Source: Plazaster borealis
Lineage: Eukaryota > Echinodermata > Asteroidea > Forcipulatida > Labidiasteridae
Assembly (NCBI GenBank): GCA_021014325.1
Contig: JAJGQC010000556.1
Location: forward strand, 992,001 to 1,056,000
Length of the DNA stretch: 64,000 nucleotides
Direction of reading: 5' to 3'
In this document: in pieces, positions 21,701-35,870 of the stretch
How positions within the stretch are numbered: the first letter of the stretch is position 1
Layout: the number at the start of each line of letters is the position of its first letter
Translations under genes and position numbers: made by a program
The notes under the pieces: model-generated
Databases searched by the model: none
What the model saw: the letters and a program-made list of their open reading frames with translations, nothing else
What the model was told of the DNA's origin: nothing

Positions 21701-24700
21701 GAATTTTGGGTCCAAAATCATAAATATTCACCATGCTGGCATGGTCAAATTTTCAGATTTGGTCAAATTTTTGTTGTTGTTTTTTTTGTTTCAAATGATA
21801 CAGAACGGACTGCTGGAGACATTTTATCCGTGCGGACTCATTAAATAAGCCATAGTTTGAGATATCTTTAGAATTCTAGGAGTTTGAATTTTGGGTCCAA
21901 AATCATAAAAATTCACCATGCCGGCATTTTCAAATTGTCAGATTTTGGTCAAAGTTTTCGTTTCAAATGATACAGAACAGACTGCTGAAGACATTTTATC
22001 TGTGCGGACTCATTAAATAAGCCATAGTTTGAGATATCTTTAGAGTTCTAGGAGTTTGAATTTTGGGTCCAAAATCATAAATATTCACCATGCCGGCATG
22101 GTCAAATTTTCAGATTTTGGTCAAATTTTTGTTGTTGTTTTTTTTTGTTTCAAATGATACAGAACGGACTGCTGGAGACATTTTATCTGTGCGGACTCAT
22201 TAAATAAGCCATAGTTTGAGATATCTTTAGAATTCTAGGAGTTTGAATTTTGGGTCCAAAATCATAAAAATTCACCATGCCGGCATTTTCAAATTGTCAG
22301 ATTTTGGTCAAAGTTTTCGTTTTCAAATGATACAGAACGGACTGCTGAAGACATTTTATCTGTGCGGACTCTGTAAATAAGCCATAGTTTGAGATATCTT
22401 GAGAGTTTTAGGAGTTTGAAATTTTGGTCAAAAATCATAAATGTTCACCATGCCGGCATGGTCAAATTTTCAGATTTTGGTCAAATTTTTGTTGTTGATT
22501 TTTTTGTTTCAAATGATACAGAACGGACTGCTGAAGACATTTTATCTGTGCGGACTCATTAAATAAGCCATAGTTTGAGATATCTTTAGAGTTCTAGGAG
22601 TTTGAATTTTGGGTCCAAAATCATAAAAATTCACCATGCTGGCATGGTCAAATTTTCAGATTTGGGTCAAATTTTTGTTGTTGATTGATACAGAACGGAG
22701 TGCTGAAGACATTTTATCTGTGCGGACTCATTAAATAAGCCATAGTTTGAGATATCTTTAGAGTTCTAGGAGTTTGAATTTTGGGTCCAAAATCATAAAT
22801 ATTCACCATGCCGGCATGGTCAAATTTTCAGATTTGGGTCAAATTTTTGTTGTTGTTTTTTTTGTTTCAAATGATACAGAACGGACTGCTGGAGACATTT
22901 TATCCGTGCGGACTCATTAAATAAGCCATAGTTTGAGATATCTTTAGAATTCTAGGAGTTTGAATTTTGGGTCCAAAATCATAAAAATTCACCATGCCGG
23001 CATTTTCAAATTGTCAGATTTTGGTCAAAGTTTTCGTTTTCAAATGATACAGAACGGACTGCTGAAGACATTTTATCTGTGCGGACTCATTAAATAAGCC
23101 ATAGTTTGAGATATCTTTAGAGTTCTAGGAGTTTGAATTTTGGGTCCAAAATCATAAATATTCACCATGCCGGCATGGTCAAATTTTCAGATTTTGGTCA
23201 AATTTTTGTTGTTAATTTTATTTAAAAATGATACATAACGGACTTATGAAGAAATTTTATCTGTGCGGACTCATTAAATAAGCCATAGTTTGAGATATCT
23301 TTAGAGTTCTAGGAGTTTGAATTTTGGGTCCAAAATCATAAATATTCACCATGCCGGCATGGTCAAATTTTCAGATTTGGGTCAAATTTTTGTTGTTGAA
23401 TTTTTTGGTTTCAAATGATACAGAACGGACTGCTGGAGACATTTTATCCGTGCGGACTCATTAAATAAGCCATAGTTTGAGATATCTTTAGAATTCTAGG
23501 AGTTTGAATTTTGGGTCCAAAATCATAAAAATTCACCATGCCGGCATTTTCAAATTGTCAGATTTTGGTCAAAGTTTTCGTTTTCAAATGATACAGAACG
23601 GACTGCTGAAGACATTTTATCTGTGCGGACTCATTAAATAAGCCATAGTTTGAGATATCTTTAGAGTTCTAGGAGTTTGAATTTTGGGTCCAAAATCATA
23701 AATATTCACCATGCCGGCATGGTCAAATTTTCAGATTTTGGTCAAATTTTTGTTGTTGATTTTTTTGGTTTCAAATGATACAGAACGGACTGCTGAAGAC
23801 ATTTTATCTGTGCGGACTCATTAAATAAGCCATAGTTTGAGATATCTTTAGAGTTCTAGGAGTTTGAATTTTGGGTCCAAAATCATAAAAATTCACCATG
23901 CCGGCATGGTCAAATTTTCAGATTTGGGTCAAATTTTTGTTGTTTTTTTTGTTTCAAATGATACAGAACGGACTGCTGGAGACATTTTATCCGTGCGGAC
24001 TCATTAAATAAGCCATAGTTTGAGATATCTTTAGAATTCTAGGAGTTTGAATTTTGGGTCCAAAATCATAAAAATTCACCATGCCGGCATTTTCAAATTG
24101 TCAGATTTTGGTCAAAGTTTTCGTTTCAAATGATACAGAACAGACTGCTGAAGACATTTTATCTGTGCGGACTCATTAAAAAAGCCATAGTTTGAGATAT
24201 CTTTAGAGTTCTAGGAGTTTGAATTTTGGGTCAAAAATCATAAATATTCACCATGCCGGCATGGTCAAATTTTCAGATTTTGGTCAAATTTTTGTTGTTG
24301 TTTTTTTTTGTTTCAAATGATACAGAACGGACTGCTGGAGACATTTTATCTGTGCGGACTCATTAATTAAGCCATAGTTTGAGATATCTTTAGAATTCTA
24401 GGAGTTTGAATTTTGGGTCCAAAATCATAAAAATTCACCATGCCGGCATTTTCAAATTGTCAGATTTTGGTCAAAGTTTTCGTTTTCAAATGATACAGAA
24501 CGGACTGCTGAAGACATTTTATCTGTGCGGACTCAGTAAATAAGCCATAGTTTGAGATATCTTGAGAGTTTTAGGAGTTTGAAATTTGGGTCCAAAATCA
24601 TAAATGTTCACCATGCCGGCATGGTCAAATTTTCAGATTTTGGTCAAATTTTTGTTGTTGATTTTTTGGTTTCAAATGATACAGAACGGAGTGCTGAAGA

Positions 24701-27700
24701 CATTTTATCTGTGCGGACTCATTAAATAAGCCATAGTTTGAGATATCTTTAGAGTTCTAGGAGTTTGAATTTTGGGTCCAAAATCATAAATATTCACCAT
24801 GCCGGCATGGTCAAATTTTCAGATTTTGGTCAAATTTTTGTTGTTTTTTTTGGTTTCAAATGATACAGAACGGACTGCTGAAGACATTTTATCTGTGCGG
24901 ACTCATTAAATAAGCCATAGTTTGAGATATCTTTAGAGTTCTAGGAGTTTGAATTTTGGGTCCAAAATCATAAATATTCACCATGCCGGCATGGTCAAAT
25001 TTTCAGATTTGGGTCAAATTTTTGTTGTTGATTTTTTTGTTTCAAATGATACAGAACGGACTGCTGGAGACATTTTATCCGTGCGGACTCATTAAATAAG
25101 CCATAGTTTGAGATATCTTTAGAATTCTAGGAGTTTGAATTTTGGGTCCAAAATCATAAAAATTCACCATGCCGGCATTTTCAAATTGTCAGATTTTGGT
25201 CAAAGTTTTCGTTTCAAATGATACAGAACGGACTGCTGAAGACATTTTATCTGTGCGGACTCATTAAATAAGCCATAGTTTGAGATATCTTTAGAGTTCT
25301 AGGAGTTTGAATTTTGGGTCCAAAATCATAAATATTCACCATGCCGGCATGGTCAAATTTTCAGATTTTGGTCAAATTTTTGTTGTTTTTTTTTGTTTCA
25401 AATGATACAGAACGGACTGCTGAAGACATTTTATCTGTGCGGACTCATTAAAAAAGCCATAGTTTGAGATATCTTTAGAATTCTAGGAGTTTGAATTTTG
25501 GGTCCAAAATCATAAAAATTCACCATGCCGGCATGGTCAAATTTTCAGATTTGGGTCAAATTTTTGTTGTTGTTTGTTTTTGTTTCAAATGATACAGAAC
25601 GGACTGCTGGAGACATTTTATCCGTGCGGACTCATTAAATAAGCCATAGTTTGAGATATCTTTAGAATTCTAGGAGTTTGAATTTTGGGTCCAAAATCAT
25701 AAAAATTCACCATGCCGGCATTTTCAAATTGTCAGATTTTGGTCAAAGTTTTCGTTTTCAAATGATACAGAACGGACTGCTGAAGACATTTTATCTGTGC
25801 GGACTCATTAAATAAGCCATAGTTTGAGATATCTTGAGAGTTTTAGGAGTTTGAAATTTTGGTCAAAATCATAAATGTTCACCATGCCGGCATGGTCAAA
25901 TTTTCAGATTTTGGTCAAATTTTTGTTGTTGATTTTTTGGTTTCAAATGATACAGAACGGACTGCTGAAGACATTTTATCTGTGCGGACTCATTAAATAA
26001 GCCATAGTTTGAGATATCTTTAGAATTCTAGGAGTTTGAATTTTGGGTCCAAAATCATAAAAATTCACCATGCCGGCATTTTCAAATTGTCAGATTTTGG
26101 TCAAAGTTTTTGTTTTCAAATGATACAGAACGGACTGCTGAAGACATTTTATCTGTGCGGACTCATTAAATAAGCCATAGTTTGAGATATCTTTAGAATT
26201 CTAGGAGTTTGAATTTTGGGTCCAAAATCATAAAAATTCACCATGCCGGCATTTTCAAATTGTCAGATTTTGGTCAAAGTTTTCGGTTTCAAATGATACA
26301 GAACGGACTGCTGAAGACATTTTATCTGTGCGGACTCATTAAATAAGCCATAGTTTGAGATATCTTTAGAGTTTTAGGAGTTTGAATTTTGGGTCCTAAA
26401 TCATAAAAATTCACCATGCCGGCATGGTCAAATTTTCAGATTTTGGTCAAAGTTTTTGTTTTGATTTTTTGGTTTCAAATGATACAGAACAGACTGCTGA
26501 AGACATTTTATCTGTGCGGACTCATTAATTAAGCCATAGTTTGAGATATCTTTAGAATTCTAGGAGTTTGAATTTTGGGTCAAAAATCATAAATATTCAC
26601 CATGCCGGCATGGTCAAATTTTCAGATTTGGGTCAAATTTTTGTTGTTGTTTTTTTTTGTTTCAAATGATACAGAACGGACTGCTGGAGACATTTTATCC
26701 GTGCGGACTCATTAATTAAGCCATAGTTTGAGATATCTTTAGAATTCTAGGAGTTTGAATTTTGGGTCCAAAATCATAAAAATTCACCATGCCGGCATTT
26801 TCAAATTGTCAGATTTTGGTCAAAGTTTTCATTTTCAAATGATACAGAACGGACTGCTGAAGACATTTTATCTGTGCGGACTCAGTAAATAAGCCATAGT
26901 TTGAGATATCTTGAGAGTTTTAGGAGTTTTGAATTTTGGGTCCAAAATCATAAAAATTCACCATGCCGGCATGGTCAAATTTTCAGATTTGGGTCAAATT
27001 TTTGTTGTTGATTTTTTTGGTTTCAAATGATACAGAACGGACTGCTGAAGACATTTTATCTGTGCGGACTCATTAAATAAGCCATAGTTTGAGATATCTT
27101 TAGAGTTCTAGGAGTTTGAATTTTGGGTCCAAAATCATAAAAATTCACCATGCCGGCATTTTCAAATTGTCAGATTTTGGTCAAATTTTTCGTTTTCAAA
27201 TGATACAGAACGGACTGCTGAAGACATTTTATCTGTGCGGACTCATTAAATAAGCCATAGTTTGAGATATCTTTAGAGTTCTAGGAGTTTGAATTTTGGG
27301 TCCAAAATCATAAATATTCACCATGCCGGCATGGTCAAATTTTCAGATTTTGGTCAAATTTTTGTTGTTGATTTTTTGGTTTCAAATGATACAGAACGGA
27401 GTGCTGAAGACATTTTATCTGTGCGGACTCATTAAATAAGCCATAGTTTGAGATATCTTTAGAGTTCTAGGAGTTTGAATTTTGGGTCCAAAATCATAAA
27501 TATTCACCATGCCGGCATGGTCAAATTTTCAGATTTGGGTCAAATTTTTGTTGTTGTTTTTTTGTTTCAAATGATACAGAACGGACTGCTGGAGACATTT
27601 TATCCGTGCGGACTCATTAAATAAGCCATAGTTTGAGATATCTTTAGAATTCTAGGAGTTTGAATTTTGGGTCCAAAATCATAAAAATTCACCATGCCGG

Positions 27701-30700
27701 CATTTTCAAATTGTCAGATTTTGGTCAAAGTTTTCGTTTTCAAATGATACAGAACGGACTGCTGAAGACATTTTATCTGTGCGGACTCATTAAATAAGCC
27801 ATAGTTTGAGATATCTTGAGAGTTTTAGGAGTTTGAAATTTTGGTCAAAAATCATAAATGTTCACCATGCCGGCATGGTCAAATTTTCAGATTTTGGTCA
27901 AATTTTTGTTGTTGTTTTTTTTGTTTCAAATGATACAGAACAGACTGCTGGAGACATTTTATCCGTGCGGACTCATTAAATAAGCCATAGTTTGAGATAT
28001 CTTTAGAGTTCTAGGAGTTTGAATTTTGGGTCCAAAATCATAAATATTCACCATGCCGGCATGGTCAAATTTTCAGATTTGGGTCAAATTTTTGTTGTTG
28101 TTTTTTGTTTCAAATGATACAGAACGGACTGCTGGAGACATTTTATCCGTGCGGACTCATTAAATAAGCCATAGTTTGAGATATCTTTAGAATTCTAGGA
28201 GTTTGAATTTTGGGTCCAAAATCATAAAAATTCACCATGCCGGCATTTTCAAATTGTCAGATTTTGGTCAAAGTTTTCATTTTCAAATGATACAGAACGG
28301 ACTGCTGAAGACATTTTATCTGTGCGGACTCATTAAATAAGCCATAGTTTGAGATATCTTGAGAGTTTTAGGAGTTTGAATTTTGGGTCCAAAATCATAA
28401 AAATTCACCATGCCGGCATGGTCAAATTTTCAGATTTTGGTCAAATTTTTGTTGTTGTTTTTTTTGGTTTCAAATGATACAGAACGGACTGCTGAAGACA
28501 TTTTATCTGTGCGGACTCATTAAATAAGCCATAGTTTGAGATATCTTTAGAATTCTAGGAGTTTGAATTTTGGGTCCAAAATCATAAAAATTCACCATGC
28601 CGGCATTTTCAAATTGTCAGATTTTGGTCAAAGTTTTTGTTTTCAAATGATACAGAACGGACTGCTGAAGACATTTTATCTGTGCGGACTCATTAAATAA
28701 GCCATAGTTTGAGATATCTTGAGAGTTTTAGGAGTTTGAATTTTGGGTCCAAAATCATAAATATTCACCATGCCGGCATGGTCAAATTTTCAGATTTGGG
28801 TCAAATTTTTGTTGTTGATTTTTTGGGTTTCAAATGATACAGAACGGACTGCTGAAGACACTTTATCTGTGCGGACTCATTAAATAAGCCATAGTTTGAG
28901 ATATCTTTAGAGTTCTAGGAGTTTGAATTTTGGGTCCAAAATCATAAAAATTCACCATGCCGGCATTTTCAAATTGTCAGATTTTGGTCAAAGTTTTTGT
29001 TTTGATTGTTTGGTTTCAAATGATACAGAACGGACTGCTGAAGACATTTTATCTGTGCGGACTCATTAAATAAGCCATAGTTTGAGATATCTTTAGAGTT
29101 CTAGGAGTTTGAATTTTGGGTCCAAAATCATAAATATTCACCATGCCGGCATGGTCAAATTTTCAGATTTGGGTCAAATTTTTGTTGTTGTTTTTTTGTT
29201 TCAAATGATACAGAACGGACTGCTGGAGACATTTTATCCGTGCGGACTCATTAAATAAGCCATAGTTTGAGATATCTTTAGAATTCTAGGAGTTTGACTT
29301 TTGGGTCCAAAATCATAAAAATTCACCATGCCGGCATTTTCAAATTGTCAGATTTTAAATTTTGGGTCAAAAATCATAAATATTCACCATGCCGGCATGG
29401 TCAAATTTTCAGATTTGGGTCAAATTTTTGTTGTTGTTTTTTGTTTCAAATGATACAGAACGGACTGCTGGAGACATTTTATCCGTGCGGACTCATTAAT
29501 TAAGCCATAGTTTGAGATATCTTTAGATATCTAGGAGTTTGACTTTTGGGTCCAAAATCATAAAAATTCACCATGCCGGCATTTTCAAATTGTCAGATTT
29601 TGAATTTTGGGTCAAAAATCATAAATATTCACCATGCCGGCATGGTCAAATTTTCAGATTTGGGTCAAATTTTTGTTGTTTTTTTTTGTTTCAAATGATA
29701 CAGAACGGACTGCTGGAGACATTTTATCCGTGCGGACTCATTAAATAAGCCATAGTTTGAGATATCTTTAGAATTCTAGGAGTTTGACTTTTGGGTCCAA
29801 AATCATAAAAATTCACCATGCCGGCATTTTCAAATTGTCAGATTTTGAATTTTGGGTCAAAAATCATTAATATTCACCATGCCGGCATGGTCAAATTTTC
29901 AGATTTGGGTCAAATTTTTGTTGTTGTTTTTTTTTGTTTTCAAATTGTCAGATTTTGGTGAAAGTTTTCATTTTCAAATGATACAGAACGGACTGCTGAA
30001 GACATTTTATCTGTGCGGACTCAGTAAATAAGCCATAGTTTGAGATATCTTGAGAGTTTTAGGAGTTTTGAATTTTGGGTCCAAAGTCATAAAAATTCAC
30101 CATGCCGGCATTGTCAAATTTTCAGATTTGGGTCAAATTTTTGTTGTTGATTTTTTTGGTTTCAAATGATACAGAACGGACTGCTGAAGACATTTTATCT
30201 GTGCGGACTCATTAAATAAGCCATAGTTTGAGATATCTTTAGAGTTCTAGGAGTTTGAATTTTGGGTCCAAAATCATAAAAATTCACCATGCCGGCATTT
30301 TCAAATTGTCAGATTTTGGTCAAAGTTTTCGTTTTCAAATGATACAGAACGGACTGCTGAAGACATTTTATCTGTGCGGACTCAGTAAATAAGCCATAGT
30401 TTGAGATATCTTGAGAGTTTTAGGAGTTTGAAATTTTGGTCAAAAATCATAAATGTTCACCATGCCGGCATGGTCAAATTTTCAGATTTGGGTCAAATTT
30501 TTGTTGTTGTTTTTTTTGTTTCAAATGATACAGAACGGACTGCTGAAGACATTTTATCTGTGCGGACTCATTAAATAAGCCATAGTTTGAGATATCTTTA
30601 GAATTCTAGGAGTTTGAATTTTGGGTCCAAAATCATAAAAATTCACCATGCCGGCATTTTCAAATTGTCAGATTTTGGTCAAAGTTTTTGTTTTCAAATG

Positions 30701-33700
30701 ATACAGAACGGACTGCTGAAGACATTTTATTCGTGCGGACTCATTAAACAAGCCATAATTTGAGATATCTTTAGAGTTTTAGGAGTTTGAAATTTTGGTC
30801 CAAAAACATAAATATTCACCATGCCGGCATGGTCAAATTTTCAGATTTGGGTCAAATTTTTGTTGTTGTTTTTTTTTGTTTCAAATGATACAAAACGGAC
30901 TGCTGGAGACATTTTATCCGTGCGGACTCATTAAATAAGCCATAGTTTGAGATATCTTTAGAGTTTTAGGTGTTTGAAATTTTGGTCCAAAATCATAAAA
31001 ATTCACCATGCCGGCATGGTCAAATTTTCAGATTTTGGTCAAATTTTTGTTGTTGATTTTTGGTTTCAAATGATACAGAACGGACTGCTGAAGACATTTT
31101 ATCTGTGCGGACTCATTAAATAAGCCATAGTTTGAGATATCTTTAGAGTTCTAGGAGTTTGAATTTTGGGTCCAAAATCATAAATATTCACCATGCCGGC
31201 ATGGTCAAATTTTCAGATTTGGGTCAAATTTTTGTTTTTGAATTTTGTATCAAATGATACAGAACGGACTGCTGGAGACATTTTATCCGTGCGGACTCAT
31301 TAAATAAGCCATAGTTTGAGATATCTTTAGAATTCTAGGAGTTTGAATTTTGGGTCCAAAATCATAAAAATTCACCATGCCGGCATTTTCAAATTGTCAG
31401 ATTTTGGTCAAATTTTTGTTGTTGATTTTTTTGGTTTCAAATGATACAGAACGGACTGCTGAAGACATTTTATCTGTGCGGACTCATTAAATAAGCCATA
31501 GTTTGAGATATCTTTAGAGTTTTAGGAGTTTGAATTTTGGGTCCAAAATCATAAAAATTCACCATGCCGGCATGGTCAAATTTTCAGATTTGGGTCAAAT
31601 TTTTGTTGTTGATTTTTTTGGTTTCAAATGATACAGAACGGACTGCTGAAGACATTTTATCTGTGCGGACTCATTAAATAAGCCATAGTTCGAGATATCT
31701 TTAAAGTTTTAAGAGTTTGAATTTTTGGTTTAAAATCATAAAAATTCACTATGCCGGCATGGTCAAATTGTCAGATTTTGGTCAAAGTTTTTGTTTTCAA
31801 ATGATACAGAACGGACTGCTGAAGACATTTTATCTGTGCGGACTCAGTAAATAAGCCATAGTTTGAGATATCTTGAGAGTTTAAGGAGTTTGAAATTTTG
31901 GTCCAAAATCATAAATATTCACCATGCCGGCTTGGTCAAATTTTCAGATTTGGGTCAAATTTTTGTTGTTGATTTTTTTGGTTTCAAATGATACAGAACG
32001 GACTGCTGAAGACATTTTATCTGTGCGGACTCATTAAACAAGCCATAGTTTGAGATATCTTTAGAGTTCTAGAGTTTGAATTTTGGGTCCAAAATCATAA
32101 AAATTCACCATGCCAGCATGGTCAAATTGTCAGATTTTGGTCAAAGTTTTTGTTTTGATTTTTTGGTTTCAAATGATACAGAACAGACTGCTGAAGACAT
32201 TTTATCTGTGCGGACTCATTAAATAAGCCATAGTTTGAGATATCTTTAGAGTTCTAGGAGTTTGAATTTTGGGTCCAAAATCATAAAAATTCACCATGCC
32301 GGCATGGTCAAATTTTCAGATTTTGGTCAAGTTTTTGTTTTGATTTTTTGTTTCAAATGATACAGATTGGACTGCTGTAGACATTTTATCTGTGCGGACT
32401 CAGTAAATAAGCCATAGTTTGAGATATCTTGAGAGTTTTAGGAGTTTGAATTTTTGGTTTAAAATCATAAAAATTCACTATGCCGGCATGGTCAAATTTG
32501 TCAGATTTTGGTCAAATTTTTGTTGTGATATTTTGGTTTCAAATGATTCTTAGGGACTGCTGAAGACACTTTATCTGTGCGGACTCATTAAATAAGCCAT
32601 AATTTGAGATATCTTTAGAGTTCTAGGAGTTTGAATTTTGGGTCCAAAATCATAAAAATTCACCATGCCGGCATGGTCAAATTGTCAGATTTTGGTCAAA
32701 GTTTTTGTTTTGATTTTTTGGTTTCAAATGATACAGAACAGACTGCTCAAGACATTTTATCTGTGCGGACACGGTAAATAAGCCATAGTTCGAGATATCT
32801 TTAAAGTTTTAAGAGTTTGAATTTTTGGTTTAAAATCATAAAAATTCACTATGCCGGCATGGTCAAATTTGTCAGATTTTGGATAAAATTTTTGTTTTGA
32901 TATTTTGGTTTCAAATGATTCTTAGGGACTGCTGAAGACACTTTATCTGTGCGGACTCATTAAATAAGCCATAAATAGAGATATCTTTAGAGTTCTAGGA
33001 GTTTGAATTTTGGGTCCAAAATCATAAAAATTCACCATGCCGGCATGGTCAAATTGTCAGATTTTGGTCAAAGTTTTTGTTTTGATTTTTTGGTTTCAAA
33101 TGATACAGAACAGACTGCTGAAGACATTTTATCTGTGCAGACTCAGTAAATAAGCCATAGTTTGAGATATCTTGAGAGTTTTAGGAGTTTGAATTTTGGG
33201 TCCAAAATCATAAAAATTCACCATGCCGGCATGGTCAAATTTTCAGATTTGGGTCAAATTTTTGTTGTTGATTTTTTTGGTTTCGAATGATACAGAACAT
33301 ACTACTGAAGACATTTTATCTGTGCGGACTCATTGATCAAGCCATAGTTTGAGATAACTTTAGAGTTCTAGGAGTTTGAATTTTTGGTTCAAAATCATAA
33401 AAATTCACTATGCCGGCATGGTCAAATTTTCAGAGTTTGGTCAAAATTTTTGTTTTGATATTTTGGTTTCAAATGATTTAGAACAGACTTGCTGAAGACA
33501 TTTTATCTGTGCGGACTCAGTAAATAATTCATAGTTTGAGATATCTTTAGAGTTTTAGGAGTTTGAATTTTTGGTCCAAAATCATAAATATTCACCATGC
33601 CGGCATGGTCAAATTTTCAGATTTGGGTCAAATTTTTGTTGTTGATTTTTTTGGTTTCAAATGATACAGAACGGACTGCTGAAGACATTTTATCCGTGCG

Positions 33701-33830
33701 GACTCAGTAAATAAGCCATAGTTTCAGATATCTTGAGAGTTTTAGGAGTTTGAATTTTGGGTCCAAAATCTTGAAAATTCACCATGCCGGCATGGTAAAA
33801 TTTTCATATTTGGGTCAATTTTTATGCCCC
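18755..33830. repeat. 15-kb satellite array of about 180-bp monomers
   Basis: Roughly 80 head-to-tail monomers. Each has TCTGTGCGGACTCA, AGCCATAGTTTGAGATATCT, AGGAGTTTGAATTTTGGGTC, TTCACCATGCCGGCAT and TGATACAGAACGGACTGCTG. Two main forms alternate: a longer form (about 184-187 bp) in which the centre reads the 14-bp palindrome CCATGCCGGCATGG, and a shorter form (about 175-178 bp) in which it reads CCATGCCGGCATTTTC and lacks the T-rich spacer. The variant word TTTATCCGTGCGG recurs at about 22901, 23445, 23988, 25076 and 25619, giving a 543-bp three-monomer period. Monomers at the ends (18755-20000, 31700-33830) are more diverged. Confidence 0.95.
29290..29940. repeat. 245-bp deletion-derived sub-array inside the satellite
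   Basis: Three consecutive units in which a short-form monomer is fused, at AAATTGTCAGATTTT, to the middle of the following long-form monomer (AATTTTGGGTCAAAAATC). The word GTTTGACTTTTGGGTCC recurs at about 29292, 29537 and 29782, a 245-bp step. One deletion product was copied tandemly. Confidence 0.8.
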
Positions 33831-34922
33831 GCCAGCAAAGCAGAAGGTGCAAATAGTGTTTGCTTTGTCCTCCTGTGTGTGTGTGGTTGTGAGCGTGTGT
33901 ATCCATTCAAACCGAGGACTTTAACAAAAGGGTTCCGGGCGTTAGACAGAGCGAGTACGTCCTCCCTTCGTTTTCGTGTACAAACCCAATGGGGACATTG
34001 CTAAAATAAATTATGTCCAAACAATGGGAGAACAAAGAGAAGTCCTCGGTAAGCAGGATTTACAAACGTGTGTGTGTGTGTGGGTAGGTATCCACATTCT
34101 AACCGTGGACGTATAACAATAGGTCCACGGTTGCTATCACAAAGGAAAGCATTGTGGTCCATGGTTGTCCGAGTGATAACTCAAGAAAGCCTTGGCATAT
34201 CATTTCCAAACTTGGTGTGTGGATTGGTCTCGAGATCCTCCAGAAGCATATGGTTTTTGGACCCTCTAAGTTAAATGTAAAGGTCATTATGGCTAAAACA
34301 AAAGAAATGTTGTCCGAGTGATAACTCAAGAAAGTCTTGGCATATCAACTCCAAACTTGGTGTGTGGATTGGTCTTGAGATCCTTCAGAAGCCATTGGTT
34401 TTTTGGGTTTTTTTGTTGTTGTTTTTTTGTGTGTCAGTTTCAGTAAAAAAAGCCATTGAGATAATGCACGGTTCGTCTAAGCGGCCTTTTGCATAGTTCC
34501 TAAAGAGCAATTCCAATGAAACTTTCAGGGATGAAAAGCATTGGTGCAATAATGATCCTAAAACAAGGATGTCATGATGATGTCATCACCTGTCACGTGA
34601 CGTCATCTTAAAGCTTTCTATTTTAAATATTTGAAAATCCGTATCAAATCAGCCACAAGAGACCATATGTTTTCTGTTTGCGGGATTGGGTAGGGATAAA
34701 ATAGGTCTTCATTTTATTCAGTGTGCGTGACCTCACATGACCTCTGCTCTCGGTCGAAACCGGAAGTGCCTTGTAATTCAAAAGTGCTAAATGTTATGAA
34801 AATGCTTTCAACGATGTTAGTGTTTGCATCTGCATCTGCTAAAATACTGCACAGCACTCCTGGTTGCGTGGTAGCAGTTGGAGTAATCCGAGCAGGATTG
34901 TGAGTGCGCATGAGTATCGTAA
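33831..34922. other. intergenic DNA with a 147-bp tandem pair
   Basis: Begins abruptly where the satellite ends (ATGCCCCGCCAGCAAAGC). A block with TTGTCCGAGTGATAACTCAA and AACTTGGTGTGTGGATTGGT occurs at about 34166 and again at about 34313. A TG-rich stretch (34067-34083) and CRE-like TGACGTCA at 34598 are also present. No gene. Confidence 0.55.
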
Positions 34923-35870
34923 TTAATTTCTCAGGTGCTTTTGTAGTTCTTGTTTGAACACTTGTTGGTCGGTTGTGGATGTTACTTTGATGGTGAGTGA
35001 GTTCCAGTTGGTTACTGTTCTGGGGAAAAATGAGAACTTATAGCAGTCCTTACTTGCTGGAATTCTGATATATGTGGTTGAGTTCGATGATCTCGATGAG
35101 CGTGTGGTCGGGCGTAAGATGGTTTTTGCCGGGATGGAGAGGTGACTGTGTAGAGAGTTGTGTAGGACAATCAGGCGGTGCTCCTTTCTTCTGAGTGCTA
35201 ATGGGGCCCACTTCAATGAAGCAAGCATAGCTGATGGACTGCTTTGATAGTTGTAGTCGCTGAACGGCTTCGATTTGAGTTATTTGTTCCTGTGTGTATG
35301 GGTCCCAAGCTGCTGAGCTGTACTCAAGATGCGGCCTGACAAAGGTTTTAAAAGCTTTAGCCTTGGTTTTTCTTGAGCAGAATGATATGTTACGGCGTAG
35401 GAAGCCCAAGCTACGGTTTGCTGATGAAGAAATTTTGTTGACATGTTGACTCCATTTTAGATTATTGGTAATGACGACGCCCAGATAAGTGTGATTAGAA
35501 GTTTCTTGGAGAGTGGTGGTGCCAAGCTTGTATTTATAGGTCGATGGGTTCTTGGAGTGGGTGACTTTCATGACAAAACATTTGTCCACGTTAACCTCCA
35601 TCTGCCAGGTCTTTTCCCATTTGCAAAGAGTGTCAAGGTCTTGTTGTAGTCGCTCTGATCCTCTGCTTTCTCGATTGTTCTACACAGGATGCAGTCATCA
35701 GCAAAGAGTCTAACGGATGCAGTGATGTTACAGGGCAGATCGTTTATAAACAACAGAAAGAGTAAAGGCCCTAGGACTGTGCCTTGAGGGACTCCCGAGT
35801 CAACGTGTACCCATTCTGAGTGACTTCCATCGACGACTACTCGCTGCTGGCGATCTTTCAAGAAGGATGG
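34923..35870 (-). mobile_element. 5'-truncated non-LTR retrotransposon (CR1/Jockey-like)
   Basis: Minus-strand reverse transcriptase fragment in three frames. 35568-35861 has [20 protein letters not shown] and [10 protein letters not shown] (RT blocks with the catalytic Asp pair). 35050-35601 has LGVVITNNLKWSQHV, a post-RT block, and FVRPHLEYSSAAWDPYTQEQ. 34923-35228 carries the C-terminal tail (SFFPRTVTNWNSLT) and ends in RN. The frame breaks make it inactive. The element is cut off upstream of the RT palm at about 35870. Confidence 0.8.

Noticed and set aside
29294..29748. Two 69-residue frames in the satellite
   Set aside because: They are readings of satellite monomers with no variation pattern that would suggest selection on protein.
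18755..33830. CENP-B box in the satellite
   Set aside because: I see no segment that fits the CENP-B consensus; the conserved palindrome is a different sequence.
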